Part shown: positions 1 to 5,336 of the stretch, in pieces
Layout of the letters: the number at the start of each line of letters is the position of its first letter
Position numbering within the stretch: position 1 is the first letter of the stretch
Assembly: GCA_002315765.1 (NCBI GenBank)
Contig: DCIE01000038.1
Coordinates: 1 to 16,582, forward strand
Reading direction: 5' to 3'
DNA from: Ruminococcaceae bacterium UBA1734
Lineage (GTDB): Bacteria > Bacillota > Clostridia > Oscillospirales > Acutalibacteraceae
DNA: 16,582 bases
Made by a program: the position numbers and the translations under genes
Notes under the pieces: model-generated
The model's input: the letters and a program-made list of their open reading frames with translations, nothing else
Databases searched by the model: none
Told to the model about the DNA's origin: nothing

Positions 1-28
1 GTTGCTCTACCAATTGAGCTAAGTCGGC
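1..28 (-). tRNA. tRNA, 5' part only (cut by window edge)
   Basis: Read on the minus strand, this gives a 7-nt 5' acceptor strand (GCCGACT), the TA linker and a D-arm of the form GCTC...GAGC, then runs off the window at the start of the anticodon stem. The anticodon is not visible, so the isotype cannot be read. The 5' half resembles Firmicute tRNA-Thr genes as I remember them, but that is recollection. Only four bases separate it from the upstream tRNA-Val, so the two are almost certainly co-transcribed. Confidence 0.85.
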
Positions 29-32
29 ACAA

Positions 33-108
33 TGGTGGAGGATGACGGGATCGAACCGCCGACCTCCTGCTTGTAAGGCAGATGCTCTCCCAGCTGAGCT
101 ATGCTCCC
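33..108 (-). tRNA. tRNA-Val (anticodon UAC), mispaired acceptor stem
   Basis: This is a complete 76-nt tRNA with encoded CCA (33-35). The D-arm is GCTC/GAGC. The anticodon loop is CTTACAA, giving anticodon TAC (valine). The T-arm is GGCGG-TTCGATC-CCGTC. The 5' acceptor strand is GGGAGCA, while the 3' strand is ATCCTCC plus discriminator A. Pairing gives three Watson-Crick pairs outright (1:72, 2:71, 5:68), a G-T at 3:70, and mismatches at 4:69, 6:67 and 7:66. The rest of the molecule is normal. It is the first gene of a minus-strand tRNA operon driven by the promoter at 151-179. Whether the product is functional, edited, pseudogenic or an assembly chimera cannot be settled here. Confidence 0.92.
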
Positions 109-150
109 ACATCGTAGCCAGATTACTTATACTCACCGGCGACAAGTGAT

Positions 151-179
151 ATATTACCACAGTTAATATCGTTTGTCAA
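151..179 (-). promoter_or_regulatory. Promoter of the tRNA operon
   Basis: On the minus strand: TTGACA (174-179), a 17-nt spacer, then TAATAT (151-156) preceded by TGG, an extended -10. Transcription would start near 144, leaving a leader of about 36 nt before tRNA-Val. The match to the sigma-A consensus is nearly perfect, as expected for stable RNA. Confidence 0.85.
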
Positions 180-261
180 GCATTTTTTTAAGAAAATTCA
201 AAAAAATTATCCGCACATTTTTAATGTTTTACCATTAACAAAAAAAGAACATTAATACTGC

Positions 262-290
262 TTGAAATAGATTCGAATATGTGTTAATAT
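262..290 (+). promoter_or_regulatory. Promoter for the cyclophilin/glycosyltransferase genes
   Basis: TTGAAA (262-267), a 17-nt spacer, TAATAT (285-290), with TG at 282-283 making an extended -10. The start would be near 297. It diverges from the tRNA promoter. The A/T-rich stretch between them (180-261) contains no gene I can see. Confidence 0.75.
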
Positions 291-328
291 ACATATATTA
301 ATATAACATGGAAGGTAGACTTAATATT

Positions 329-991
329 ATGAAATTCGTTAAAAAATTATGTGTATTGGTTTTTGCAAGTTTGATGGTTATTTCATTTTCGGCTTGTGGA
401 GAGAAAGATACAAACAATGACACCGCAGACAATAGCGAAACTGTATCGCAAGAGGTTACAAACGATTTTACAACCGATTATACCGCCACTGCATACGCCA
501 CTATTGATGTTAAAGATTACGGTAAAATCAAGGTTGCACTTGACGGAAACGCAGCACCGATTACAGTCGCCAACTTTATAAAATTAGCTGAAAGTAAGTT
601 TTATGACGGTCTTACTTTTCACCGAATTATGTCAGGATTTGTAATTCAAGGCGGAGACCCTAACGGTAACGGAACCGGCGGAAGCGAAGAAACAATTAAG
701 GGTGAGTTTAAACAAAACGGTGTGGAAAACAAGCTTTCTCACATCAGAGGCGCTATCTCTATGGCGAGAAATTCTTTCGACCTAAACAGTGCAACTTCCC
801 AATTCTTTATTGTTCATAACGATTCCGCAATACCAAGTCTTGACGGTATGTATGCTTGTTTCGGTTATGTTGAAGACGGAATGGAAGTTGTTGATAAGAT
901 TTGCGAAGATGCAAAGCCCACCGACACTAACGGAACTATTCCCGCCGGAGAACAACCTATTATTAACAGCGTTACCATTACTTATCCGTAA
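329..991 (+). CDS. Cyclophilin-type peptidyl-prolyl isomerase lipoprotein
   Basis: A 220-residue extracytoplasmic cis-trans prolyl isomerase predicted to be lipid-anchored on the outer face of the membrane. Residues 1-22 form a lipoprotein signal peptide (basic MKFVKK, hydrophobic core, lipobox FSAC) with C23 as the acylated cysteine. An acidic, Thr/Asn-rich linker follows to about residue 55. The cyclophilin domain spans about 56-220 and has the family marks FHRI (97-100), FVIQGGDPNGNGTGG (104-118), ISMAR, SQFFI (157-161) and LDG-YACFGYV. The ATG at 329 is chosen over the in-frame ATG at 308 because it starts directly at the signal peptide and has GGAAGG upstream (310-315), although the spacing is long. 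The 308 start would leave almost no leader and no ribosome site. The glycosyltransferase follows after 29 nt. Likely role: folding of secreted proteins. Confidence 0.9.
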   Translation: MKFVKKLCVLVFASLMVISFSACGEKDTNNDTADNSETVSQEVTNDFTTDYTATAYATIDVKDYGKIKVALDGNAAPITVANFIKLAESKFYDGLTFHRIMSGFVIQGGDPNGNGTGGSEETIKGEFKQNGVENKLSHIRGAISMARNSFDLNSATSQFFIVHNDSAIPSLDGMYACFGYVEDGMEVVDKICEDAKPTDTNGTIPAGEQPIINSVTITYP

Positions 992-1020
992 TTATTAATT
1001 AAATATTAGGAGAATGTCCT

Positions 1021-1986
1021 ATGAATATTCCGGTATTATATATAGTTATTCCCTGTTATAATGAGGAAGAAGTATTACCTATAACAAGTAGGCTGTTTGA
1101 AGAAAAACTAAAAGGTCTTATAGAAAAGAACAAAATTGCTGAAACCAGCCGTGTTTTATTTGTTGATGACGGAAGTAAGGATAAAACATGGGAGATAATT
1201 AAAGACCTTTCGAATAAAAACGACTGCTTCGAAGGGCTTAAGTTAAGCCGAAACAGAGGACACCAAAATGCACTTTTGGCAGGTCTTATGGAAGCAAAAG
1301 ATTCCTGCGATATAACCATTTCCATTGATTGCGATGGTCAGGATGACATTAATGCTATGGATGCTATGGTGGACGAATACTTAAACGGCTGTGAAATCGT
1401 GTACGGAGTAAGAAGCAAACGAGCTACCGATACATTCTTCAAAAGATTTACTGCAGAGAGTTTTTATAAAATTCTAAACAAACTCGGTGCCGAAGTGGTT
1501 TATAATCACGCCGATTACAGATTGGTTTCTTCAAAGGTTTTAAAGGAGTTTTCTAATTTTAAGGAAGTAAATTTGTTCCTTAGAGGTATGATTCCTCTTG
1601 TGGGATTTAAAAGCACAAGCGTATATTATGAACGCCATGAAAGAATGGCCGGAGAAAGCCATTATCCTCTCGGAAAAATGTTATCCCTTGCCTTTGACGG
1701 AATTACAAGCTTAAGCGTTAAACCTATCAGAATAATAACTGCGGTCGGACTTATAATTGCTTTGCTTAGCTTTGCGGGTGTTTTATGGTCCCTTATTATG
1801 CACCTGATAGGTCATACAATCAGCGGTTGGGCAAGTATGATATGTGCCGTATTCTTCCTTGGCGGTGTTCAGCTTGTGAGCCTCGGCGTTATCGGCGAAT
1901 ATATCGGAAAGATATATATGGAAACCAAAGGCAGACCGAGATATATAATAAGCGAAAAGACTTTTGAAGATAATAACAACGATTAA
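1021..1986 (+). CDS. Family 2 glycosyltransferase, polyprenyl-phosphate type (GtrB/YkcC-like)
   Basis: A 321-residue enzyme of the GT-A fold. By family it transfers a sugar from a nucleotide donor to undecaprenyl phosphate at the inner membrane face, supplying lipid-linked sugar for decorating envelope polymers. The N-terminal catalytic domain shows VIPCYNEEEVL (9-19), VDDGSKDKTW (48-57), NRGHQNALLAGL (78-89) and the metal-binding D103-x-D105 in IDCDGQDD. The C-terminus has two membrane segments (about 237-262 and 270-296), followed by a basic tail after GEYIGKIYMETKGRPRY. AGGAGA lies 7 nt before the ATG. The gene is probably co-transcribed with the cyclophilin gene and is closed off by the terminator at 2006-2042. 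The donor sugar cannot be told. No flippase or acceptor transferase gene is adjacent. Confidence 0.9.
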   Translation: MNIPVLYIVIPCYNEEEVLPITSRLFEEKLKGLIEKNKIAETSRVLFVDDGSKDKTWEIIKDLSNKNDCFEGLKLSRNRGHQNALLAGLMEAKDSCDITISIDCDGQDDINAMDAMVDEYLNGCEIVYGVRSKRATDTFFKRFTAESFYKILNKLGAEVVYNHADYRLVSSKVLKEFSNFKEVNLFLRGMIPLVGFKSTSVYYERHERMAGESHYPLGKMLSLAFDGITSLSVKPIRIITAVGLIIALLSFAGVLWSLIMHLIGHTISGWASMICAVFFLGGVQLVSLGVIGEYIGKIYMETKGRPRYIISEKTFEDNNND

Positions 1987-2005
1987 AATAAGCAAAAATA
2001 TATAA

Positions 2006-2042
2006 AGGGCATTTCTCAAATTTCGGAAGTGCCCTGTTTTTT
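2006..2042 (+). terminator. Rho-independent terminator after the glycosyltransferase
   Basis: A 10-bp stem (2006-2015 with 2026-2035, AGGGCATTTC/GAAGTGCCCT with one G-T pair), a 10-nt loop, then GTTTTTT. It separates the glycosyltransferase from the peptide/PqqD unit downstream. Confidence 0.88.
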
Positions 2043-2053
2043 CTAAAAAACAC

Positions 2054-2082
2054 TTGACTTTTACTGCTTTTCGCAATAAGAT
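2054..2082 (+). promoter_or_regulatory. Promoter of the peptide-PqqD-nucleotidyltransferase unit
   Basis: TTGACT (2054-2059), a 17-nt spacer, TAAGAT (2077-2082). The start would be near 2089, leaving a leader of about 29 nt before the 24-residue ORF. It lies just after the previous terminator, which supports an independent transcription unit. Confidence 0.75.
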
Positions 2083-2117
2083 TATTATGTAAGATTATCG
2101 CAATGGTGGTGAATATA

Positions 2118-2192
2118 ATGAAATCTTTTGAAGAGGCAAAAATCGAGGTTGTTAAAATTACAAACGATATCATCACAACAAGTGCCGAGTAA
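2118..2192 (+). CDS. Short peptide (24 aa), candidate precursor of a modified peptide
   Basis: A 24-codon ORF with a good ribosome site: GGTGGTGA, 6 nt before the ATG. The same GGTGGTGAAT string precedes the nucleotidyltransferase gene. The N-terminal half (MKSFEEAKIEVVKI) is charged and amphipathic. The C-terminal end is DIITTSAE. There is no cysteine and no signal peptide. I recall very short Clostridia proteins with an acidic/aliphatic N-terminal strand and a D-V/I-I-T-T/x-S ending placed beside PqqD-like genes, but I cannot check this. What is seen: own promoter, own ribosome site, a terminator-like hairpin right after, and a PqqD homologue next. What is inferred: the N-terminal part is a recognition segment for the RRE and the Thr/Ser-rich end is the modified part. 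An in-frame ATG at 2103 would overlap the ribosome site and is less likely. Confidence 0.6.
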   Translation: MKSFEEAKIEVVKITNDIITTSAE

Positions 2193-2210
2193 TCTGTAAT
2201 TTACAATCAT

Positions 2211-2250
2211 TTTTATGCCGGAGTCGGTTTTCGTCTCCGGCATAAAATTT
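2211..2250 (+). terminator. Hairpin between peptide and PqqD genes (partial terminator/attenuator)
   Basis: A 13-bp perfect stem (2211-2223 with 2235-2247; core ATGCCGGAG/CTCCGGCAT) with an 11-nt loop, followed by a weak T-rich tract (TTTATTTT). It sits 18 nt after the peptide stop and before the PqqD ribosome site. In operons with a small abundant peptide first and enzymes after, such a hairpin lets most transcripts stop and protects the short message. That role is inferred here. Confidence 0.75.
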
Positions 2251-2272
2251 ATTTTAACAGAAAGGTGATAGC

Positions 2273-2560
2273 GTGAAAAAACACGCTGAAAATATAAAGA
2301 TGAAACTTAAATATGAAATGACGGTTATGGAAATAGACGGCTCCAATATGGCTATTCCCGTAGGCTGTACCGATTTTCGCGGTGTTATTCATATGAATGA
2401 AACAACTGCCGATATTTTGACCGTTTTAAAAAACGATGTTACCGAAGACCAAATCGTATCCGAACTTCTTAAAATATACGATGCATCGGATGAGCAAATA
2501 CGCCAAAGTGTCAAAAAAGTTATAGCTGTTTTAGACGAAAATAATTTGCTGTGCGATTAA
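2273..2560 (+). CDS. PqqD-family protein (free-standing RRE domain)
   Basis: A 95-residue cytoplasmic protein that is almost entirely one PqqD-like domain. Its typical features are a N-terminal beta-rich half, HMNETTADILTVLKND (about 40-55) matching the family's LN-x-x-A-x-x-I-W/L helix, then EDQIVSELLKIYDA and a final helix VKKVIAVLDENNLL. PqqD-type domains are RiPP recognition elements that bind the leader of a precursor peptide and hand it to a modifying enzyme. They do no chemistry themselves. The start is GTG with AAGGTGA 4 nt upstream. The 24-residue ORF precedes it and the nucleotidyltransferase follows after 36 nt. No radical SAM, lanthionine, lasso-cyclase or protease gene lies nearby, so the partner enzyme is probably the nucleotidyltransferase. 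Confidence 0.85.
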   Translation: MKKHAENIKMKLKYEMTVMEIDGSNMAIPVGCTDFRGVIHMNETTADILTVLKNDVTEDQIVSELLKIYDASDEQIRQSVKKVIAVLDENNLLCD

Positions 2561-2596
2561 GGTTTTTATATTTATAATTTATCGGGTGGTGAATTT

Positions 2597-3793
2597 ATGA
2601 TGACAAGTGAACAAAAAATATTGCTTTCGGTACTTGCGGACTTTGTAAATAACCGACCGTCAAAAACAATAAACGATTTCGATGAAGAAAAACTTTTTTG
2701 TCTTGCGAAATCCCAGTGTGTTGACGGAATATTGTACTATCAAACCCATATTAATTCCGCATTTATTTCATTTAACAATACCATATTCAACGCAACAAAT
2801 CAGCAAAAACTAATTGACGGTTTACACAATGAGTTCAAAAACCACTCTATACCGTTTATGGTTTTCAAAGGAATGGAGATAGCAAAGTATTATTCTATGC
2901 CTCAGCTTCGTTCTATGGGTGATATTGACATTTTATTTCATCAAAAGGATAAAGTTAAAGCCTCGGAAATAATTGAATCCTTCGGGTTTGCTTATCAAAG
3001 AAGCCCTGACGGGAAAGAAGCCGCAAAACCAACCGACCACGAATGGATTTATTTTAAAAACGATTTTGAAATAGAAATTCATCACCGCCTTTTATACAAC
3101 ACCCCCGCAAACGAACTTTCGCACATAGCTTACACCGACAAGGCTTGGGAATATTCTTTAAGTGATGACGGTATATGTTACCATCTTGAGCCTGAATTTC
3201 AATTTATATATACCTTGTTGCATCTTAGAAAACATTTTTTGTATTCAGGTGTTAATGTTCGATTTTTTCTCGATTTGGCAATAATGATAAAAAATGCTCA
3301 AATGGATTGGGAAAACATTAGACAAACTCTTTCGGAATTAAATATTCTCGCCTTTGCAAAGCAGTGCTTTTTACTTATCGACAATTGGTTTGATATTTCC
3401 TGTCCCCTTACTCCCGAAAAATCCGATAATGAATTTATCAAACACGCTGCTGAATTGATATTAAACGGTAATTCTATGTCGGACAAAGAGGTTATCCAAA
3501 ACAATCGGTACCTTAATACATTCAAAAAAGAAAAAACCACCTCATTCGGAAAGATAAAAATGACATTTTTATCGGTATTTCCACCATACTCTCGAATAAA
3601 AGAACGATATACAAAAATAGAGGCGCTGGGAATTTTCGGATATTTTATTTTACCCTTAATGTGGCTACACCGTGGCATAGAGTCGGTTGCTCAATACTCA
3701 GCAGGTGGCGTTTTAAAACTTTTCATTAAGCCCATTACCCTTAATAAGGAAATGGAAAAACGGGAAGAAATATTAAAAAAATGGGGTTTGTAG
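2597..3793 (+). CDS. Nucleotidyltransferase family protein (NTP_transf_5-like)
   Basis: A 398-residue protein with a DNA polymerase beta-type nucleotidyltransferase core. Visible marks are FMVFKGMEIAKYY (88-100), the metal-binding pattern MGDIDILF with D109 and D111, and a third acidic position in FEIEIHH (E160). The rest (about 175-398) is helical, with W- and aromatic-rich segments and no motif I can name. Proteins of this family occur as tailoring enzymes in some lasso-peptide clusters, next to a PqqD-like B1 protein and sometimes a kinase. Others stand alone with unknown substrates. The ribosome site GGTGGTG lies 5 nt before the first of two ATGs (2597 or 2600). Being third after the 24-residue ORF and PqqD suggests that it modifies that peptide, which is inference. 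No strong terminator follows. Confidence 0.8.
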   Translation: MMTSEQKILLSVLADFVNNRPSKTINDFDEEKLFCLAKSQCVDGILYYQTHINSAFISFNNTIFNATNQQKLIDGLHNEFKNHSIPFMVFKGMEIAKYYSMPQLRSMGDIDILFHQKDKVKASEIIESFGFAYQRSPDGKEAAKPTDHEWIYFKNDFEIEIHHRLLYNTPANELSHIAYTDKAWEYSLSDDGICYHLEPEFQFIYTLLHLRKHFLYSGVNVRFFLDLAIMIKNAQMDWENIRQTLSELNILAFAKQCFLLIDNWFDISCPLTPEKSDNEFIKHAAELILNGNSMSDKEVIQNNRYLNTFKKEKTTSFGKIKMTFLSVFPPYSRIKERYTKIEALGIFGYFILPLMWLHRGIESVAQYSAGGVLKLFIKPITLNKEMEKREEILKKWGL

Positions 3794-3835
3794 GGTTGTC
3801 CGCAAACGAAAAAAACAACTAATAATAAAAAAATC

Positions 3836-3864
3836 TTGACATTAGTAAATGTTTGTGGTAAACT
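3836..3864 (+). promoter_or_regulatory. Promoter of rplU-prp-rpmA
   Basis: TTGACA (3836-3841), a 17-nt spacer, TAAACT (3859-3864) with TGG just before it (extended -10). The start would be near 3871, giving an 87-nt leader. Confidence 0.85.
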
Positions 3865-3870
3865 GTTTAA

Positions 3871-3957
3871 GCCGCATATTGTGGGCTTTGTTAAGTGTGC
3901 CTTTCGGCGCCGCCTATCTTTAGCGAGACTGTAAAATATCAGGCAGGTGTAAAAAGA
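3871..3957 (+). promoter_or_regulatory. Probable ribosomal protein L21 leader RNA
   Basis: The untranslated leader between the inferred start and rplU is unusually G+C-rich for an intergenic region here. It contains a compact hairpin GTGCC-TTTC-GGCGC (about 3897-3910) followed by a TTTAGCGAGACT segment and the AGGCAGGTG ribosome site. Firmicutes carry a known structured L21 leader thought to mediate autogenous control by L21. The segment order here looks like it from memory. A covariance-model search would decide. Confidence 0.6.
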
Positions 3958-4263
3958 ATGTACGCAATTATCGAAACAGGCGGAAAGCAGTATCGTGTAT
4001 CTAACGGAGATGTTATTTATGTTGAAAAGCTTGACGCACAGGTTGACGAGGAAATCACCTTTGATAAGGTTGTAGCTGTTAACAACAGAACCTTAAAGGT
4101 TGGTAAGCCTTTCGTTAAGGATGCTTTCGTAAAGGGTACCGTTTTGAAGAACGGCAAGGGCAAGAAGGTTACTGTATTTACCTACAAGCCAAAGAAGAGC
4201 AGTTCACGCAAAATGGGTCATAGACAACCCTATACAAAGGTACAAATTACCGAAATCGGTTAA
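3958..4263 (+). CDS. rplU: 50S ribosomal protein L21
   Basis: A 101-residue large-subunit protein that binds 23S rRNA during early assembly. It starts MYAIIETGGKQYRV, the standard L21 beginning, and has EKLDAQVDEEITFDKVVAV and the basic C-terminal stretch KGKKVTVFTYKPKKSSSRKMGHRQPYTKVQI. The ATG at 3958 is chosen because it has GGCAGGTG 8 nt upstream and matches family length. The frame stays open upstream to a GTG at 3895, but that part is the leader RNA. First gene of the L21-Prp-L27 operon. prp follows after 2 nt. Confidence 0.97.
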   Translation: MYAIIETGGKQYRVSNGDVIYVEKLDAQVDEEITFDKVVAVNNRTLKVGKPFVKDAFVKGTVLKNGKGKKVTVFTYKPKKSSSRKMGHRQPYTKVQITEIG

Positions 4264-4265
4264 TT

Positions 4266-4583
4266 ATGACCTATGTGAAATTTTTTTCTGACAAATCAGG
4301 CTTAGTCGGATTTGAAATCAGCGGACACAGTACAAATTCTTGTGAAGACTTGGAAGGAAAACTTGTATGCAGTGCCGTTTCAAGCAGTGCATATATGACA
4401 GCCAACACTATTTCCGAAATTTGTGGAGATAAAATTGAGGCTGATGTTTCCGATGGATTTATGAGAATCAGAGTAACCGGTGCTTCGGAGGCTACTCGCA
4501 AGGTACTTGAGGGCTTTCGCCTTCACATTTCGGAGCTTTCAAAACAGTACGATAGTAGAATAACTACAACTACGGAGGTGTAG
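4266..4583 (+). CDS. prp: Ribosomal-processing cysteine protease Prp
   Basis: A 105-residue cysteine protease that removes the N-terminal extension of L27 so the ribosome can mature. The catalytic pair is visible: H21 in ISGHS and C35 in LVCSAVS. Helices after the catalytic cysteine and the short strand FMRIRV fit the YsxB/Prp fold. It starts two bases after the rplU stop with no good ribosome site of its own, so it is probably translated by coupling. The gene order rplU-prp-rpmA and a cleavable extension in L27 agree with the assignment. The usual acidic residue before the I/L-V-C motif is replaced by GK here, a small departure. Confidence 0.92.
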   Translation: MTYVKFFSDKSGLVGFEISGHSTNSCEDLEGKLVCSAVSSSAYMTANTISEICGDKIEADVSDGFMRIRVTGASEATRKVLEGFRLHISELSKQYDSRITTTTEV

Positions 4584-4589
4584 AACGCA

Positions 4590-4871
4590 ATGCTTAATAT
4601 TAACATTCAGTTATTTGCTCATAAAAAAGGAATGGGTTCCACCAAGAACGGCCGTGATAGTGAATCAAAGCGTCTTGGTGTTAAGCGTGCTGACGGTCAG
4701 ACTGTTCTTGCCGGCAACATACTCGTTCGTCAAAGAGGTACACATATTCACCCGGGTAACAATGTAGGCCGTGGCTCTGATGATACTCTCTTTGCTCTTA
4801 TTGACGGTAAGGTTAAGTTTGAGCGTGTAGGTAAAGACCGCAAACAGGTTAGTATCTACGCTGAGCAGTAA
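4590..4871 (+). CDS. rpmA: 50S ribosomal protein L27 with Prp-cleavable extension
   Basis: A 93-residue L27 whose N-terminal tail reaches the peptidyl-transferase centre. The family motifs HKKGMGSTKNGRDSESKRLG and GNILVRQRGTHIHPGNNVG are present. The first nine residues, MLNINIQLF, precede AHKKG. This is the extension found in organisms with Prp, cut after the F so that A10 becomes the mature N-terminus. GGAGGTG lies 9 nt before the ATG. It is the last gene of the operon, closed by the hairpin at 4888-4925. Confidence 0.97.
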   Translation: MLNINIQLFAHKKGMGSTKNGRDSESKRLGVKRADGQTVLAGNILVRQRGTHIHPGNNVGRGSDDTLFALIDGKVKFERVGKDRKQVSIYAEQ

Positions 4872-4887
4872 TTTTTATTAGCAATTA

Positions 4888-4925
4888 ATCCGGGCGGCAT
4901 TTCTTTTGCTGTCCGGATATTTTAT
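4888..4925 (+). terminator. Terminator after rpmA
   Basis: A 12-bp stem with two G-T pairs (4888-4899 with 4907-4918, core ATCCGGGC/GTCCGGAT), a 7-nt loop, then ATTTTATT. The weak T tract may allow read-through into the zinc-ribbon/obgE genes, which have no clear promoter of their own. Confidence 0.8.
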
Positions 4926-4943
4926 TAATAGTAGGTGAAAGAT

Positions 4944-5336
4944 ATGAAAATATGTCATGTTTGCGGATTTTCCTGTGAGGACAAGGATGAGCTTTGTCCT
5001 ATTTGCGGTGCGGAACTATTGGTAAACGAAGAAACGGAACAAGATGCCGTTTCTGAGGAGGAAGTTAATATCACTATTGAAAAACCCTGTCTTGCGGCAA
5101 GTGTCAGCGACCCGGTTATCGCCGAGATTTTTTGCGATAAACTAAAGGATAATGGCATACTTTTTACCTATGACGAGCCGGATTTATCCGCAAGTATGCA
5201 CATGGGTTTCGGTGGGTTTTATGCTGAAATCAATGTCTATGTATCGGAAGACGATTTAGACAAAGCCAAGGAAATTTTTGAGGAACTCGAAAACGAAGAA
5301 CCCGCTTTTGAGGATGATTTTGAAGAGGAAATTTAA
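4944..5336 (+). CDS. Zinc-ribbon and DUF2007 domain protein
   Basis: A 130-residue cytoplasmic protein. Residues 4-21 form a zinc ribbon (C4-x2-C7 and C18-x2-C21). A variable acidic linker follows to about 48. Residues 50-115 match the DUF2007 type (PVIAEIFCDKLKDNGILFTYDEPD, then a strand YAEINVYVSEDDLDKAKEIFEEL), a small ferredoxin-like fold of unknown role. The ATG at 4944 is chosen over the GTG at 4935 because AGGTGA (4933-4938) overlaps the latter and lies 5 nt before the former. The stop overlaps the obgE ATG by one base, implying translational coupling. Function unknown; a regulatory or chaperone-like role near Obg would be guesswork. Confidence 0.8.
   Translation: MKICHVCGFSCEDKDELCPICGAELLVNEETEQDAVSEEEVNITIEKPCLAASVSDPVIAEIFCDKLKDNGILFTYDEPDLSASMHMGFGGFYAEINVYVSEDDLDKAKEIFEELENEEPAFEDDFEEEI

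Noticed and set aside
3298..3678. A 126-codon open frame on the minus strand inside the nucleotidyltransferase gene
   Set aside because: No ribosome site, no family resemblance, and the plus-strand frame is better supported by motifs.
2054..3793. Lasso-peptide cluster
   Set aside because: PqqD and nucleotidyltransferase occur in such clusters, but there is no asparagine-synthetase-like cyclase or leader peptidase here, and the short peptide lacks a plausible Gly-to-Asp/Glu ring segment.
3895..3957. Extended N-terminus for L21 starting at a GTG
   Set aside because: The extra residues come from the structured leader RNA. The ATG at 3958 has a proper ribosome site and gives the usual L21 start MYAIIETGG.
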